NCBI GenBank assembly: GCA_025455125.1
Contig: JALONE010000109.1
Coordinates: 1 to 5,205 of the forward strand
Direction: 5' to 3'
Source of the DNA: Bacteroidota bacterium
GTDB taxonomy: Bacteria; Bacteroidota; Ignavibacteria; UBA10030
Length of the DNA stretch: 5,205 nt
Shown in pieces: positions 1-5,205 of the stretch (the first letter of the stretch is position 1; each line of letters begins with the position of its first letter). Below the pieces are notes generated by a model. It had not been told where the DNA came from. It worked only from the letters and a program-made list of their open reading frames with translations, and made no database searches. The position numbers were made by a program, and so were the translations under genes.

Positions 1-453
1 ACCATCGCCCTGAACGTCCCCACTGGTGTCACCGGTCGTCTGCCGCTGACAGGAGAGAGCTTTGCGATCCAGACGTATTGTCAGCTGACCTCGTACGATA
101 CGCTGCGGGTCACATTCACGCTGCCGACCGTGCTCCGGGACCGCGAAACTGTTTCGGAGAGCCTCTCGGGCATTCGGGTCGTCCCTAATCCGTTCATCGT
201 GAATGCCGCTTGGGAGCAGGTTGCGAACAGCCGACGGCTCCGATTCATGTATCTGCCTCCGGAATGCACCATCGATATCTACACGGTGCGTGGGGAGCTT
301 GTCAAGAGCTTGATGCATACCAACGGGACAGGGGATGAGGATTGGAACTTGACGAACCAGTCGGGCGTCGAGGTGGCGTATGGATTGTTCATCTACGTGG
401 TCAAGACGCCAACGGGCGAAACGTCCGTCGGCAAATTCTCGATCATCAAGTGA
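1..453 (+). CDS. C-terminal part of a secreted protein with a FlgD-like/T9SS-like C-terminal domain (5' end outside window)
   Basis: The frame is open from base 1 to a TGA at 451-453, giving 150 residues with no start that looks genuine, so this is the tail of a longer gene. The first ~55 residues (TIALNVPTG...) look like beta-rich extracellular sequence that I cannot assign. From about residue 57 there is a sorting-domain pattern: VVPNPF, then a beta-sandwich with TIDIYTVRGELVKSL, a GTGDEDWNL turn, VAYGLFIYVV, and the terminal KFSIIK. Proteins with this ending are common in Ignavibacteria and relatives. The domain is related to the FlgD-like Ig fold and is thought to be a T9SS export signal. 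The next gene is a PorV-family shuttle, which fits a secreted cargo. The function of the main body cannot be seen. Confidence is high for the coding call and moderate for the secretion role. Confidence 0.85.
   Translation, partial: TIALNVPTGVTGRLPLTGESFAIQTYCQLTSYDTLRVTFTLPTVLRDRETVSESLSGIRVVPNPFIVNAAWEQVANSRRLRFMYLPPECTIDIYTVRGELVKSLMHTNGTGDEDWNLTNQSGVEVAYGLFIYVVKTPTGETSVGKFSIIK
172..450 (+). other. FlgD-like/T9SS-type C-terminal sorting domain (domain of the first gene)
   Basis: The domain begins at IRVVPNPF and runs to the terminal KFSIIK, about 93 residues. PNPF followed by beta strands with an IYTVRGELV core and a Y-G-L-F-I-Y-V-V strand matches the general plan of type A sorting domains. 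It lacks the second NP of the NPFNP form and the VYDLLGREV wording found in the hydrolase encoded downstream, so two subtypes occur in this cluster. Cleavage and anchoring by a PorU-like sortase is known for T9SS cargo generally and is inferred here. Confidence 0.65.
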
Positions 454-454
454 C

Positions 455-459
455 GGGAG
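455..459 (+). promoter_or_regulatory. Ribosome binding site GGGAG deciding the PorV-family start
   Basis: GGGAG lies one base before an ATG at 461 and seven bases before a second in-frame ATG at 467. The spacing to 467 is normal and that to 461 is too short, so 467 is preferred. The two proteins differ by only two residues (Met-Lys). Confidence 0.55.
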
Positions 460-466
460 AATGAAG

Positions 467-1495
467 ATGAACCTCACGAAGATCATTCTCAGCGCGTTTC
501 TGCTGGCGTCGTTGACGGTCGGCGAACTGGCTGGTCAGGAATTCACCAAGACGGGGACGGCGGCCGCGCAGTTCCTGAAGATCCCTGTTGGAGCGAAGGC
601 GATCGCCATGGGGAGTACGTTCACCTCGATGGCGGACGACATTTCGGCGCTGTATTGGAATCCGGCGGGGAGCGCATCGTTCGAGCGATTTGAACTCGGC
701 CTGACGCGCATGGAATGGATCGCCGGGATCACGTACAACTATTTCGGTTTGGTGTTGCCGACGGGCGATGCGGGCACGTTCGGCCTGTTCGTCAGTCAGC
801 TGAGTTCGGGCGACATTGAAGTGACAACGATCGACGCGCCGAAGGGGACGGGTACATTCTATGAGGCGGCCGATATCGCCGTCGGCGTGACCTACGCGCG
901 GGATATCATGGAGAAGGTGAGCGCGGGAGTCGCTGTCAAGTACGTCTCCCAACGGATCGCCAACACGAGCGCGCAGTCCGTGGCATTCGATGTCGGCGTC
1001 TTGCTGCGAACAGGATTCCACGGGATGAAGTTGGGACTCGCATTCCAGAATTTCGGCCCGACGCTTCAGATGAGCGGGACCGATCTGATCAAGCCGGTCG
1101 ATCTGGATGCCGCGAGCGAGATCAATCCCGTGGTCGAAGCGAGTCTTTCCACGCAGTCGTATGCGTTGCCGGGCAGTTATCGCGCGTCGGTCTCGATGCC
1201 CTTGGTCGGCCCCGGCGGCGTGCTCGAATCCGGTCGTTCCACGTTCATCGCAGGGATCGATGCGATCCACCATCTCGACAGCAAGGAACACTACAGCATT
1301 GGCGGAGAATACGGCTTCTCGCAGACGATTTTCTTGCGGGCTGGATACCTGTTCAACAGGGACCAGGAAGGGCTCACGGCCGGCGGCGGCGTGAGGCTGG
1401 GAACCGGAGCGAGCGCGTTCACATTCGACTATGCATACGCGGAATTCGGCGTCTTCTCGGCCATCCATGTTTTCTCTGTGGGTGTCCGCCTGTGA
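467..1495 (+). CDS. PorV/PorQ-family (UPF0164) outer-membrane beta-barrel protein
   Basis: The product is 342 residues (344 if the ATG at 461 is used). A signal peptide is evident: MNLTKIILSAFLLASL followed by small residues and a likely cut near GELAGQ|EF. The mature start has the family signature: TGTAAAQFLKIPVGAKAIAMG, then MADDISALYWNPAG at about residues 55-68, the WNPA motif of PorV/PorQ and FadL-like barrels. Alternating amphipathic strands follow, with further family-like segments DIAVGVTYARDI, FDVGVLLRTG and LGLAFQNFGP, and a final strand ending FSVGVRL. PorV proteins are outer-membrane shuttles that bind the C-terminal domain of T9SS cargo and carry it to the sortase. PorQ paralogues lack the sortase-shuttle role, and the sequence alone does not separate them. 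The gene sits between two CTD-bearing genes, which favours a PorV-like role. Its stop overlaps the next start. An upstream in-frame ATG at 380 lies inside the previous gene, would hide the signal peptide, and is rejected. Confidence 0.9.
   Translation: MNLTKIILSAFLLASLTVGELAGQEFTKTGTAAAQFLKIPVGAKAIAMGSTFTSMADDISALYWNPAGSASFERFELGLTRMEWIAGITYNYFGLVLPTGDAGTFGLFVSQLSSGDIEVTTIDAPKGTGTFYEAADIAVGVTYARDIMEKVSAGVAVKYVSQRIANTSAQSVAFDVGVLLRTGFHGMKLGLAFQNFGPTLQMSGTDLIKPVDLDAASEINPVVEASLSTQSYALPGSYRASVSMPLVGPGGVLESGRSTFIAGIDAIHHLDSKEHYSIGGEYGFSQTIFLRAGYLFNRDQEGLTAGGGVRLGTGASAFTFDYAYAEFGVFSAIHVFSVGVRL
1478..1495 (+). promoter_or_regulatory. GTGA stop/start overlap with weak ribosome binding site (translational coupling)
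   Basis: The PorV-family stop TGA (1493-1495) overlaps the GTG start (1492-1494) of the hydrolase gene by four bases. The only Shine-Dalgarno-like sequence is GTGGGTG at 1478-1484, seven bases upstream. No ATG in this frame lies near the signal peptide, since the next one is at about codon 117. The hydrolase is therefore probably translated by coupling to PorV-family translation, which ties the expression of the two together. The coupling itself is inferred. Confidence 0.6.
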
Positions 1496-2937
1496 TCAAA
1501 TCATCTGTTGCGGGTTTCCTTGCACTTGCGCTCGTCGTGAGCGGAACACTGACGGCGCAGATCATTGAGCGGGTGCCGATATTCCAACCGGTCAGCATCA
1601 AGTATGCGAAGGCGACCGCGGCGTATCAAGGCCGGTCCGTCCAATGGAGCGTGGTGTGCAGGACGGTCGATGAATCGACGGGCGCCTCGGCCAACGTCGG
1701 AGATACCGTCCGAGCCACCGGTGACTCGGTCCAGTTGCGGCTTATCAAGTACGACCTCAAGTACACGTATTACAAGGTGCTCGCGGCCGTCGATGCCGAG
1801 CGTGACTCTGTTGAACTCCAAGTGTTCAGCAAAGGCTCGATGCAGAAGTATCTCTTCCGAATTCCCATCTACGCGAGCAAACCCGTTCCCGTCCATCTGT
1901 ATCTTCCGTCCACGTTCTCTTCCGCATCGAAACTTCTTCTTTCGATGCACGGCGTTGACCGGAATGCCAACAGCTACGGCCTGGCGTGGACGTCGTATGC
2001 CGCCGCAAACAACACCATCGTGCTCGCACCCGAATTCAGCGCCGACGATTGGTCGGGGGATGCATACAGTCAGGGGAATGTGTTCACCGGGGGCGACGGG
2101 ACCGGATCGTTGAATGTTCCGGAGCGATGGACGTTCACGATCGTGCGGGACATTCAGCGTACGATGGCCCGCGGCTTCGGTTTGCTTGATTCAACATACA
2201 CGATCTGGGGACACTCGGCAGGAGGGCAGTTCGTCCACCGAATGGTTCTGTTCATTTCCGACTCGCTGAGGAAAACGGCCATCGCCGCCAATCCGGGATG
2301 GTACACCGCTCCCGATACGGCGACGATCTTTCCATGGGGCGTCGCGCATCCGTTCCTCTGGTTCACGACCCAGCACCTTATGGAATACACAAACCAGAAT
2401 TTGGTGATCATGCGGGGAACTGCCGACACCATCCGGGACTCCAACCTCAACACCGATTCCCTTTCCGATCTTCAGGGAATGAATCGATTTGAACGGGCTG
2501 GGTTCTTCTACCAAAAAGGGGCGTCGGTCAATCCATCGTTGCGATGGCAGCTTCGCGACGTTCCGGATGTCGGACACGAATATCAGAAGATGGCGGTTGC
2601 GGCAGGACAATACCTGACATCGATGACCGACGTGTCAGATGAGCGCGATGACATAGTTCCGCGTGAATGCGAGTTGCTGCAGAATTATCCAAATCCGTTT
2701 AATCCAATAACAGTGGTCAGTTATCACATACCAGTCATCGGTAGTCAGTCGTCAGTAGTCAGTGTGAAGGTCTACGATTTGCTTGGGCGGGAGGTGGCGG
2801 TGTTGGTCGATGGTGTGAAGCCTGCGGGGTGGCATTCGGTAACGTGGAATGCGGCGAATGTCCCCAGCGGCGTGTATCTCTGCCGGATGGCTGCGGGAGA
2901 GCAGTCGTCCAGTATCAAGATGGTTCTGATCAAGTAA
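1492..2937 (+). CDS. Secreted alpha/beta hydrolase (polyester/PHB-depolymerase-like esterase) with T9SS C-terminal domain
   Basis: The product is 481 residues from a GTG start, chosen because it is followed at once by a signal peptide (residues 1-23, cut near TAQ). Residues ~24-120 are an N-terminal region I do not recognise. The hydrolase domain spans ~121-380. It has an oxyanion HG at 153-154 in LLLSMHGVDRNANSY, and the nucleophile elbow GHSAGG with Ser242, followed by QFVHR. AANPGWYT lies at 265-272, and a probable catalytic Asp312 is in MRGTADT. QGMNRFERA is at 328-336, and His362 is in DVGHEYQ. These elements, in this order, match serine esterases annotated as PHB-depolymerase-like, which cleave ester bonds in polymers or small esters. 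The substrate cannot be told from sequence. A sorting domain follows from residue 394 (NYPNPFNPIT, VYDLLGREV, VPSGVYLCRM, MVLIK end), implying T9SS export and surface attachment or release. Codon use is unusually AT-rich at the start of that domain, where a short tandem repeat lies. Confidence 0.85.
   Translation: MIKSSVAGFLALALVVSGTLTAQIIERVPIFQPVSIKYAKATAAYQGRSVQWSVVCRTVDESTGASANVGDTVRATGDSVQLRLIKYDLKYTYYKVLAAVDAERDSVELQVFSKGSMQKYLFRIPIYASKPVPVHLYLPSTFSSASKLLLSMHGVDRNANSYGLAWTSYAAANNTIVLAPEFSADDWSGDAYSQGNVFTGGDGTGSLNVPERWTFTIVRDIQRTMARGFGLLDSTYTIWGHSAGGQFVHRMVLFISDSLRKTAIAANPGWYTAPDTATIFPWGVAHPFLWFTTQHLMEYTNQNLVIMRGTADTIRDSNLNTDSLSDLQGMNRFERAGFFYQKGASVNPSLRWQLRDVPDVGHEYQKMAVAAGQYLTSMTDVSDERDDIVPRECELLQNYPNPFNPITVVSYHIPVIGSQSSVVSVKVYDLLGREVAVLVDGVKPAGWHSVTWNAANVPSGVYLCRMAAGEQSSSIKMVLIK
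2671..2934 (+). other. T9SS type A sorting domain (C-terminal domain of the hydrolase)
   Basis: Residues ~394-481 carry NYPNPFNP, a linker, VKVYDLLGREVAVL, a PAGWHSVTWNA strand, VPSGVYLCRM, and the terminal SSIKMVLIK. This is the usual layout and length (about 80-90 residues) of type A sorting domains in Ignavibacteria and relatives. The linker between the ITVVSYHIP strand and the VKVYDLLG strand is longer than usual (VIGSQSSVVS) because of a tandem repeat in the DNA. In the T9SS the domain directs export across the outer membrane and is usually removed by the sortase. Confidence 0.85.
2744..2764 (+). repeat. Heptanucleotide tandem repeat GTCAGTN, three copies, in frame inside the sorting domain
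   Basis: Three head-to-tail units begin at 2744, 2751 and 2758 (GTCAGTC, GTCAGTA, GTCAGTG), and a further GTCAGT stands alone at 2716-2721. A seven-base unit shifts the frame unless copies are gained in threes, so three units add seven residues. The encoded peptide is roughly SQSSVVS, a flexible Ser/Val/Gln linker between two strands of the sorting domain. The repeat looks like slippage-prone or expandable sequence. Its origin is unknown. Confidence 0.7.
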
Positions 2938-2959
2938 GCGACAGGTCGTCGGCAACGGC

Positions 2960-2968
2960 GGAGAAGGG
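2960..2968 (+). promoter_or_regulatory. Ribosome binding site GGAGAAGGG of the M20 peptidase gene
   Basis: GGAG at 2960-2963 stands five bases before the ATG at 2969. A second in-frame ATG at 2981 stands 12 bases after the purine run. The first has the better spacing and is used here. The choice alters only four residues (MAIH), outside the recognisable domain. Confidence 0.5.
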
Positions 2969-4132
2969 ATGGCGATACATATGAATGAGCATGGTCATTC
3001 GTCCTTAGTGGACCGGTCGAGGATCGTGAACAGCTTTCTCGAACTCGGTCTGATCGATGGCGTTCATGGGAAGGAGTTGGACGTTGCGCGTCATCTGATG
3101 ACCCGCCTTCAGGATCTCGGCTTGACAGCTCGAATGGATGATGCCGGTCCGACCTTCGGCGGGAATGCGGGAAATGTTCATGCTCGGCTCGACGGAAGGG
3201 TCGCGGCTCCGACCATCCTTCTCTGTGCGCACATGGACACCGTTGAATCAACGGGGGGGCTGAAGCATGTGCGTGAGAACGGGACGATCAAGACGGATGG
3301 GAAGACGATCCTCGGCGGTGACGATCGTGCGGGTGTTGCCGTCGTTCTGGAAATTCTGCACATCCTGAAAGAGCGCGCACTGCCACATGGTCCGATCGAG
3401 ATCCTCTTCACCGTGTGTGAGGAAGCGGGGATGCACGGCGCGAAATTCGTGAAGCGCTCGGACGTGCAGGCAGAATACGGTTTCATCTTCGACTCGCAGG
3501 CATCTCCGGGTCACTTCATCATCGAAGCCCCCGGTGCGGTCTCCTTCAAAGCGATCGTCCATGGCCGGGCGGCTCACGCCGCGGTTTCGCCGGAGAAGGG
3601 GATCCATGCCATTGCGATCGCGAGCAAGGCGATCTGCGGATTGAAGCTCGGCCGGTGGGATGAGACGGGAATGATGAACATCGGCACCATCCACGGCGGG
3701 ACGTCGATCAATGTCGTCCCCGACACGGTCGAGGTGACGGGGGAAACGAGAAACGCAGATGCGCAGAAGCTTCAGGCGCAGGTTGACTACGTCCGAAGCG
3801 CCTTTGAATCGGCCGCGGCGGAGGCGGGGGGGAGCGTGGAGATCAGCTTCACAAAGAAATATGGCGGCTACCGGTTCACCGAGGATAATCCGATGATCGC
3901 AGCCGCATCGCATGCCATTTCCTCCGTCGGCCTCACGCCAGCTGGACTGTGCTATGCGGGGGGAAGCGATGCCAATGTTCTGAACGCGAGCGGCATCCCA
4001 ATGCTGAATCTCGGTGTCGGATTCAAGAATGCGCACTCGCATCAGGAGTTCATCACCGAAGCGGATCTCGCGATCACCGCCGACATCGGGCTTGGCATCG
4101 TCCAGTATGTCGCCACCTCCCCTCGTCGCTAA
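2969..4132 (+). CDS. M20-family metallopeptidase, peptidase T-like (PepT-like/YqjE group)
   Basis: The product is 387 residues, close to the usual length for the group, with no signal peptide, so probably cytoplasmic. M20 peptidases are di-zinc enzymes and the ligand set is complete: His88 with catalytic Asp90 in CAHMDTV, bridging Asp118 in LGGDDRAG, general base Glu151 and ligand Glu152 in CEEAG, Asp175 in FDSQ, and His356 in NAHSHQEF. His203 in RAAHAAVSPEKG lies at the dimerisation-domain position that reaches into the partner active site in this family. NIGTIHGGTSINVVPD at 237-251 and GGSDANVLNASG at 331-342 also match the PepT-like group. The likely role is removing N-terminal residues from short peptides. 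True peptidase T is a tripeptidase, but PepT-like relatives have less certain substrates, so no symbol is given. It follows the hydrolase by 31 bases and precedes an M14 peptidase by 12, consistent with a peptide-use operon. The usual DDKAG lysine is Arg120, a mild change. Confidence 0.92.
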   Translation: MAIHMNEHGHSSLVDRSRIVNSFLELGLIDGVHGKELDVARHLMTRLQDLGLTARMDDAGPTFGGNAGNVHARLDGRVAAPTILLCAHMDTVESTGGLKHVRENGTIKTDGKTILGGDDRAGVAVVLEILHILKERALPHGPIEILFTVCEEAGMHGAKFVKRSDVQAEYGFIFDSQASPGHFIIEAPGAVSFKAIVHGRAAHAAVSPEKGIHAIAIASKAICGLKLGRWDETGMMNIGTIHGGTSINVVPDTVEVTGETRNADAQKLQAQVDYVRSAFESAAAEAGGSVEISFTKKYGGYRFTEDNPMIAAASHAISSVGLTPAGLCYAGGSDANVLNASGIPMLNLGVGFKNAHSHQEFITEADLAITADIGLGIVQYVATSPRR

Positions 4133-4137
4133 AAGGA
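4131..4137 (+). promoter_or_regulatory. Ribosome binding site AAAAGGA of the M14 peptidase gene
   Basis: The purine run overlaps the TAA stop (4130-4132) of the M20 gene and lies seven bases before the ATG at 4145. It fixes the start of the last gene and shows the two peptidase genes are tightly joined, with no room for a terminator between them. Confidence 0.6.
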
Positions 4138-4144
4138 CCAACGC

Positions 4145-5205
4145 ATGAATTGCCGGTGGATGCTTGTCGTTCCTGTTCTCGTTCTGCTGACGGTCGGGTG
4201 CGCTGCCCAGACTGCGCCGATCGAGCAGAGCAATTACGCCGCAGTGACATCGCACGACGAGATGCTGCGCTTCCTTGCTCGCCTGGCGGAAGACACCACG
4301 CGATTCGCCGTGCGCTCCATCGGAATGACGTCGCAAGGACGAACGATCCCGATGATCCGTGTCCGTCCGAACAACGCGGGGCTGAAGACGAAGGTGCTGC
4401 TCTTCTGTCAGCAGCATGGGAACGAACCATCCGGCAAAGAGGCGGCCCTCGCATTGCTCGCGAAAATCGCATCGGGTGCGGAAGAAAACCTCTTGACCAA
4501 CCTTGATCTTGTCATCGTCCCCTCCGTGAATCCGGACGGGAATGAAGCAGGGAAGCGTACGAATGGAAATGGAGAGGATTTGAATCGGAACCATCTTCTC
4601 CAGACTCAGCCGGAGGTGCAGGCCCTGCATCGGTTGTATGAGGAGTTCCAGCCTGAGGCGACGCTTGATGTTCACGAGTACTCCGCATACCGCAAGGAAT
4701 TCCGCGATGTCGGATACGTGCGGGCGGTCGATGAACAACTTGGGGCGCCGACGAACCTGAACACATCGTCGGCCATTCGGTCGTTCGCCCATGCAGAGTT
4801 GTATCCGTTTCTCGAGGGTCATCTTGTCGGGCGGGGATACACGTTTGCGAATTATCTCAAGATGAATGCGCCGGACGACACCGTGCGGCCAAGCACCACG
4901 AGCATCAATGACGGGCGTCAGAGCTTCGCGATCCTGAACCGGTTCTCGTTCATTGTGGAGGGGCGGAACGGAAGGAAAATGAACGACGAGCTGAAACGAC
5001 GAACGCTGGCCCAGCTTGCGGCCATCGAGGGATTCCTGGCATTCGTCAACACGCATCATGAACGGATCCGCACGATGGTGGAAACAGAATCGGCGAAGAT
5101 CCGCGTATCGCGGGACTCCGTGGTCATCGTTATGGACTATCTGTTCCGCGGGGAACGCGTCGACCTCCCGGTGGTCGAGATCAAGACCGGCAAGGACACA
5201 ACGGC
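4145..5205 (+). CDS. M14-family zinc carboxypeptidase, exported, probable lipoprotein (3' end outside window)
   Basis: The frame is open from ATG 4145 to the window edge (353 residues, no stop). The N-terminus MNCRWMLVVPVLVLLTVGCAAQ has a hydrophobic core and a lipobox-like TVGC with Cys19. The -3 residue is Thr rather than Leu, so lipidation is likely but not certain. The catalytic domain covers ~35-300. Zinc ligands are His91 and Glu94 in QQHGNEPSGKEA and His177 in LDVHEYS. Substrate-binding Arg148 is in EDLNRNH, SVNPDGNE is at 128-134, and the probable catalytic Glu272 is in FIVEGRNG. All key positions of an active M14 enzyme are therefore present. These enzymes remove C-terminal residues from peptides, and some act on cell-wall peptides. 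The residues after ~320 begin a second, beta-rich region (SVVIVMDYLFRGERV) whose end is not visible. The gene is 12 bases downstream of the M20 gene and probably co-transcribed, suggesting extracytoplasmic peptide trimming before uptake (inference). Confidence 0.88.
   Translation, partial: MNCRWMLVVPVLVLLTVGCAAQTAPIEQSNYAAVTSHDEMLRFLARLAEDTTRFAVRSIGMTSQGRTIPMIRVRPNNAGLKTKVLLFCQQHGNEPSGKEAALALLAKIASGAEENLLTNLDLVIVPSVNPDGNEAGKRTNGNGEDLNRNHLLQTQPEVQALHRLYEEFQPEATLDVHEYSAYRKEFRDVGYVRAVDEQLGAPTNLNTSSAIRSFAHAELYPFLEGHLVGRGYTFANYLKMNAPDDTVRPSTTSINDGRQSFAILNRFSFIVEGRNGRKMNDELKRRTLAQLAAIEGFLAFVNTHHERIRTMVETESAKIRVSRDSVVIVMDYLFRGERVDLPVVEIKTGKDTT

Noticed and set aside
380..466. Upstream start at 380 for the PorV-family gene
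   Set aside because: It lies inside the previous gene and encodes a charged Arg/Ser-rich leader in front of a good signal peptide. The ATG at 467 (or 461) has a ribosome binding site and places the signal peptide at the N-terminus.
446..1468. A 340-codon open frame on the - strand, opposite the PorV-family gene
   Set aside because: Its Arg/His/Gln-rich composition and lack of motifs mark it as antisense to a well-supported beta-barrel gene.
1565..2113. Alternative + strand open frame inside the hydrolase gene
   Set aside because: It is Arg/Ser/Pro-rich with no motif, and the hydrolase frame over the same bases has the oxyanion HG motif and continuous family similarity.
2786..2806. G-rich run (GGGCGGGAGGTGGCGG) considered as a possible G-quadruplex
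   Set aside because: Only two runs of three G are present and the rest are pairs. The sequence encodes the conserved LGREVAV stretch, so protein coding explains it.
2938..2968. Possible terminator between the hydrolase and M20 genes
   Set aside because: Only a 4-base CGAC/GTCG pairing with a 2-base loop is visible, and no T run follows. It is too weak to call a terminator.
3248..5059. A 603-codon open frame on the - strand, opposite the M20 and M14 genes
   Set aside because: The + strand carries two genes with full catalytic motif sets and good ribosome binding sites. The - strand translation is rich in Arg, His and Asp, lacks hydrophobic-core patterning, and matches no family. It is a shadow of biased codon use.

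Overview
The window carries five protein-coding genes, all on the + strand and packed head to tail (gaps of 13, -4, 31 and 12 bases). This looks like part of one transcription unit that runs off both ends. I see no RNA genes, CRISPR array, insertion sequence, clear promoter or clear terminator, and no non-coding stretch longer than 31 bases. The sequence is moderately GC-rich. Two proteins end in type IX secretion (T9SS)-style C-terminal domains. One has the wording NYPNPFNP ... VKVYDLLGREV ... PSGVYLCRM, which is characteristic of Ignavibacteria, Kryptonia and related lineages near Bacteroidota/Chlorobiota. With a PorV/PorQ-family gene, this points to a member of that group. The exact taxon is an inference.

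Layout: (1) 1-453 is the 3' end of a secreted protein whose last ~93 residues form a FlgD-like/T9SS-like C-terminal domain. (2) 467-1495 is a PorV/PorQ (UPF0164)-family outer-membrane beta-barrel protein. (3) 1492-2937 starts on a GTG that overlaps the previous stop (GTGA). It encodes a secreted alpha/beta hydrolase, resembling polyester/PHB-depolymerase-type esterases, with a second T9SS domain of a different subtype. (4) 2969-4132 is an M20-family metallopeptidase of the peptidase T-like (PepT-like/YqjE) group, probably cytoplasmic. (5) 4145 to the window end is an exported, probably lipid-anchored M14 zinc carboxypeptidase, cut by the window edge.

How they may work together (inference): PorV proteins shuttle T9SS cargo by binding its C-terminal domain, so the first three genes look like a cargo-shuttle-cargo cassette placing proteins on the cell surface. 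The two peptidases could degrade peptides outside and inside the inner membrane. Together the cluster would suit a heterotroph that degrades polymers and peptides.

The most unusual local sequence is a heptanucleotide tandem repeat (GTCAGTN x3) inside an AT-rich patch at the start of the hydrolase's sorting domain. It suggests a recently gained or expanding linker. I did not find a convincing wholly new system. The cassette arrangement and the repeat-bearing sorting domain are the points worth following up.
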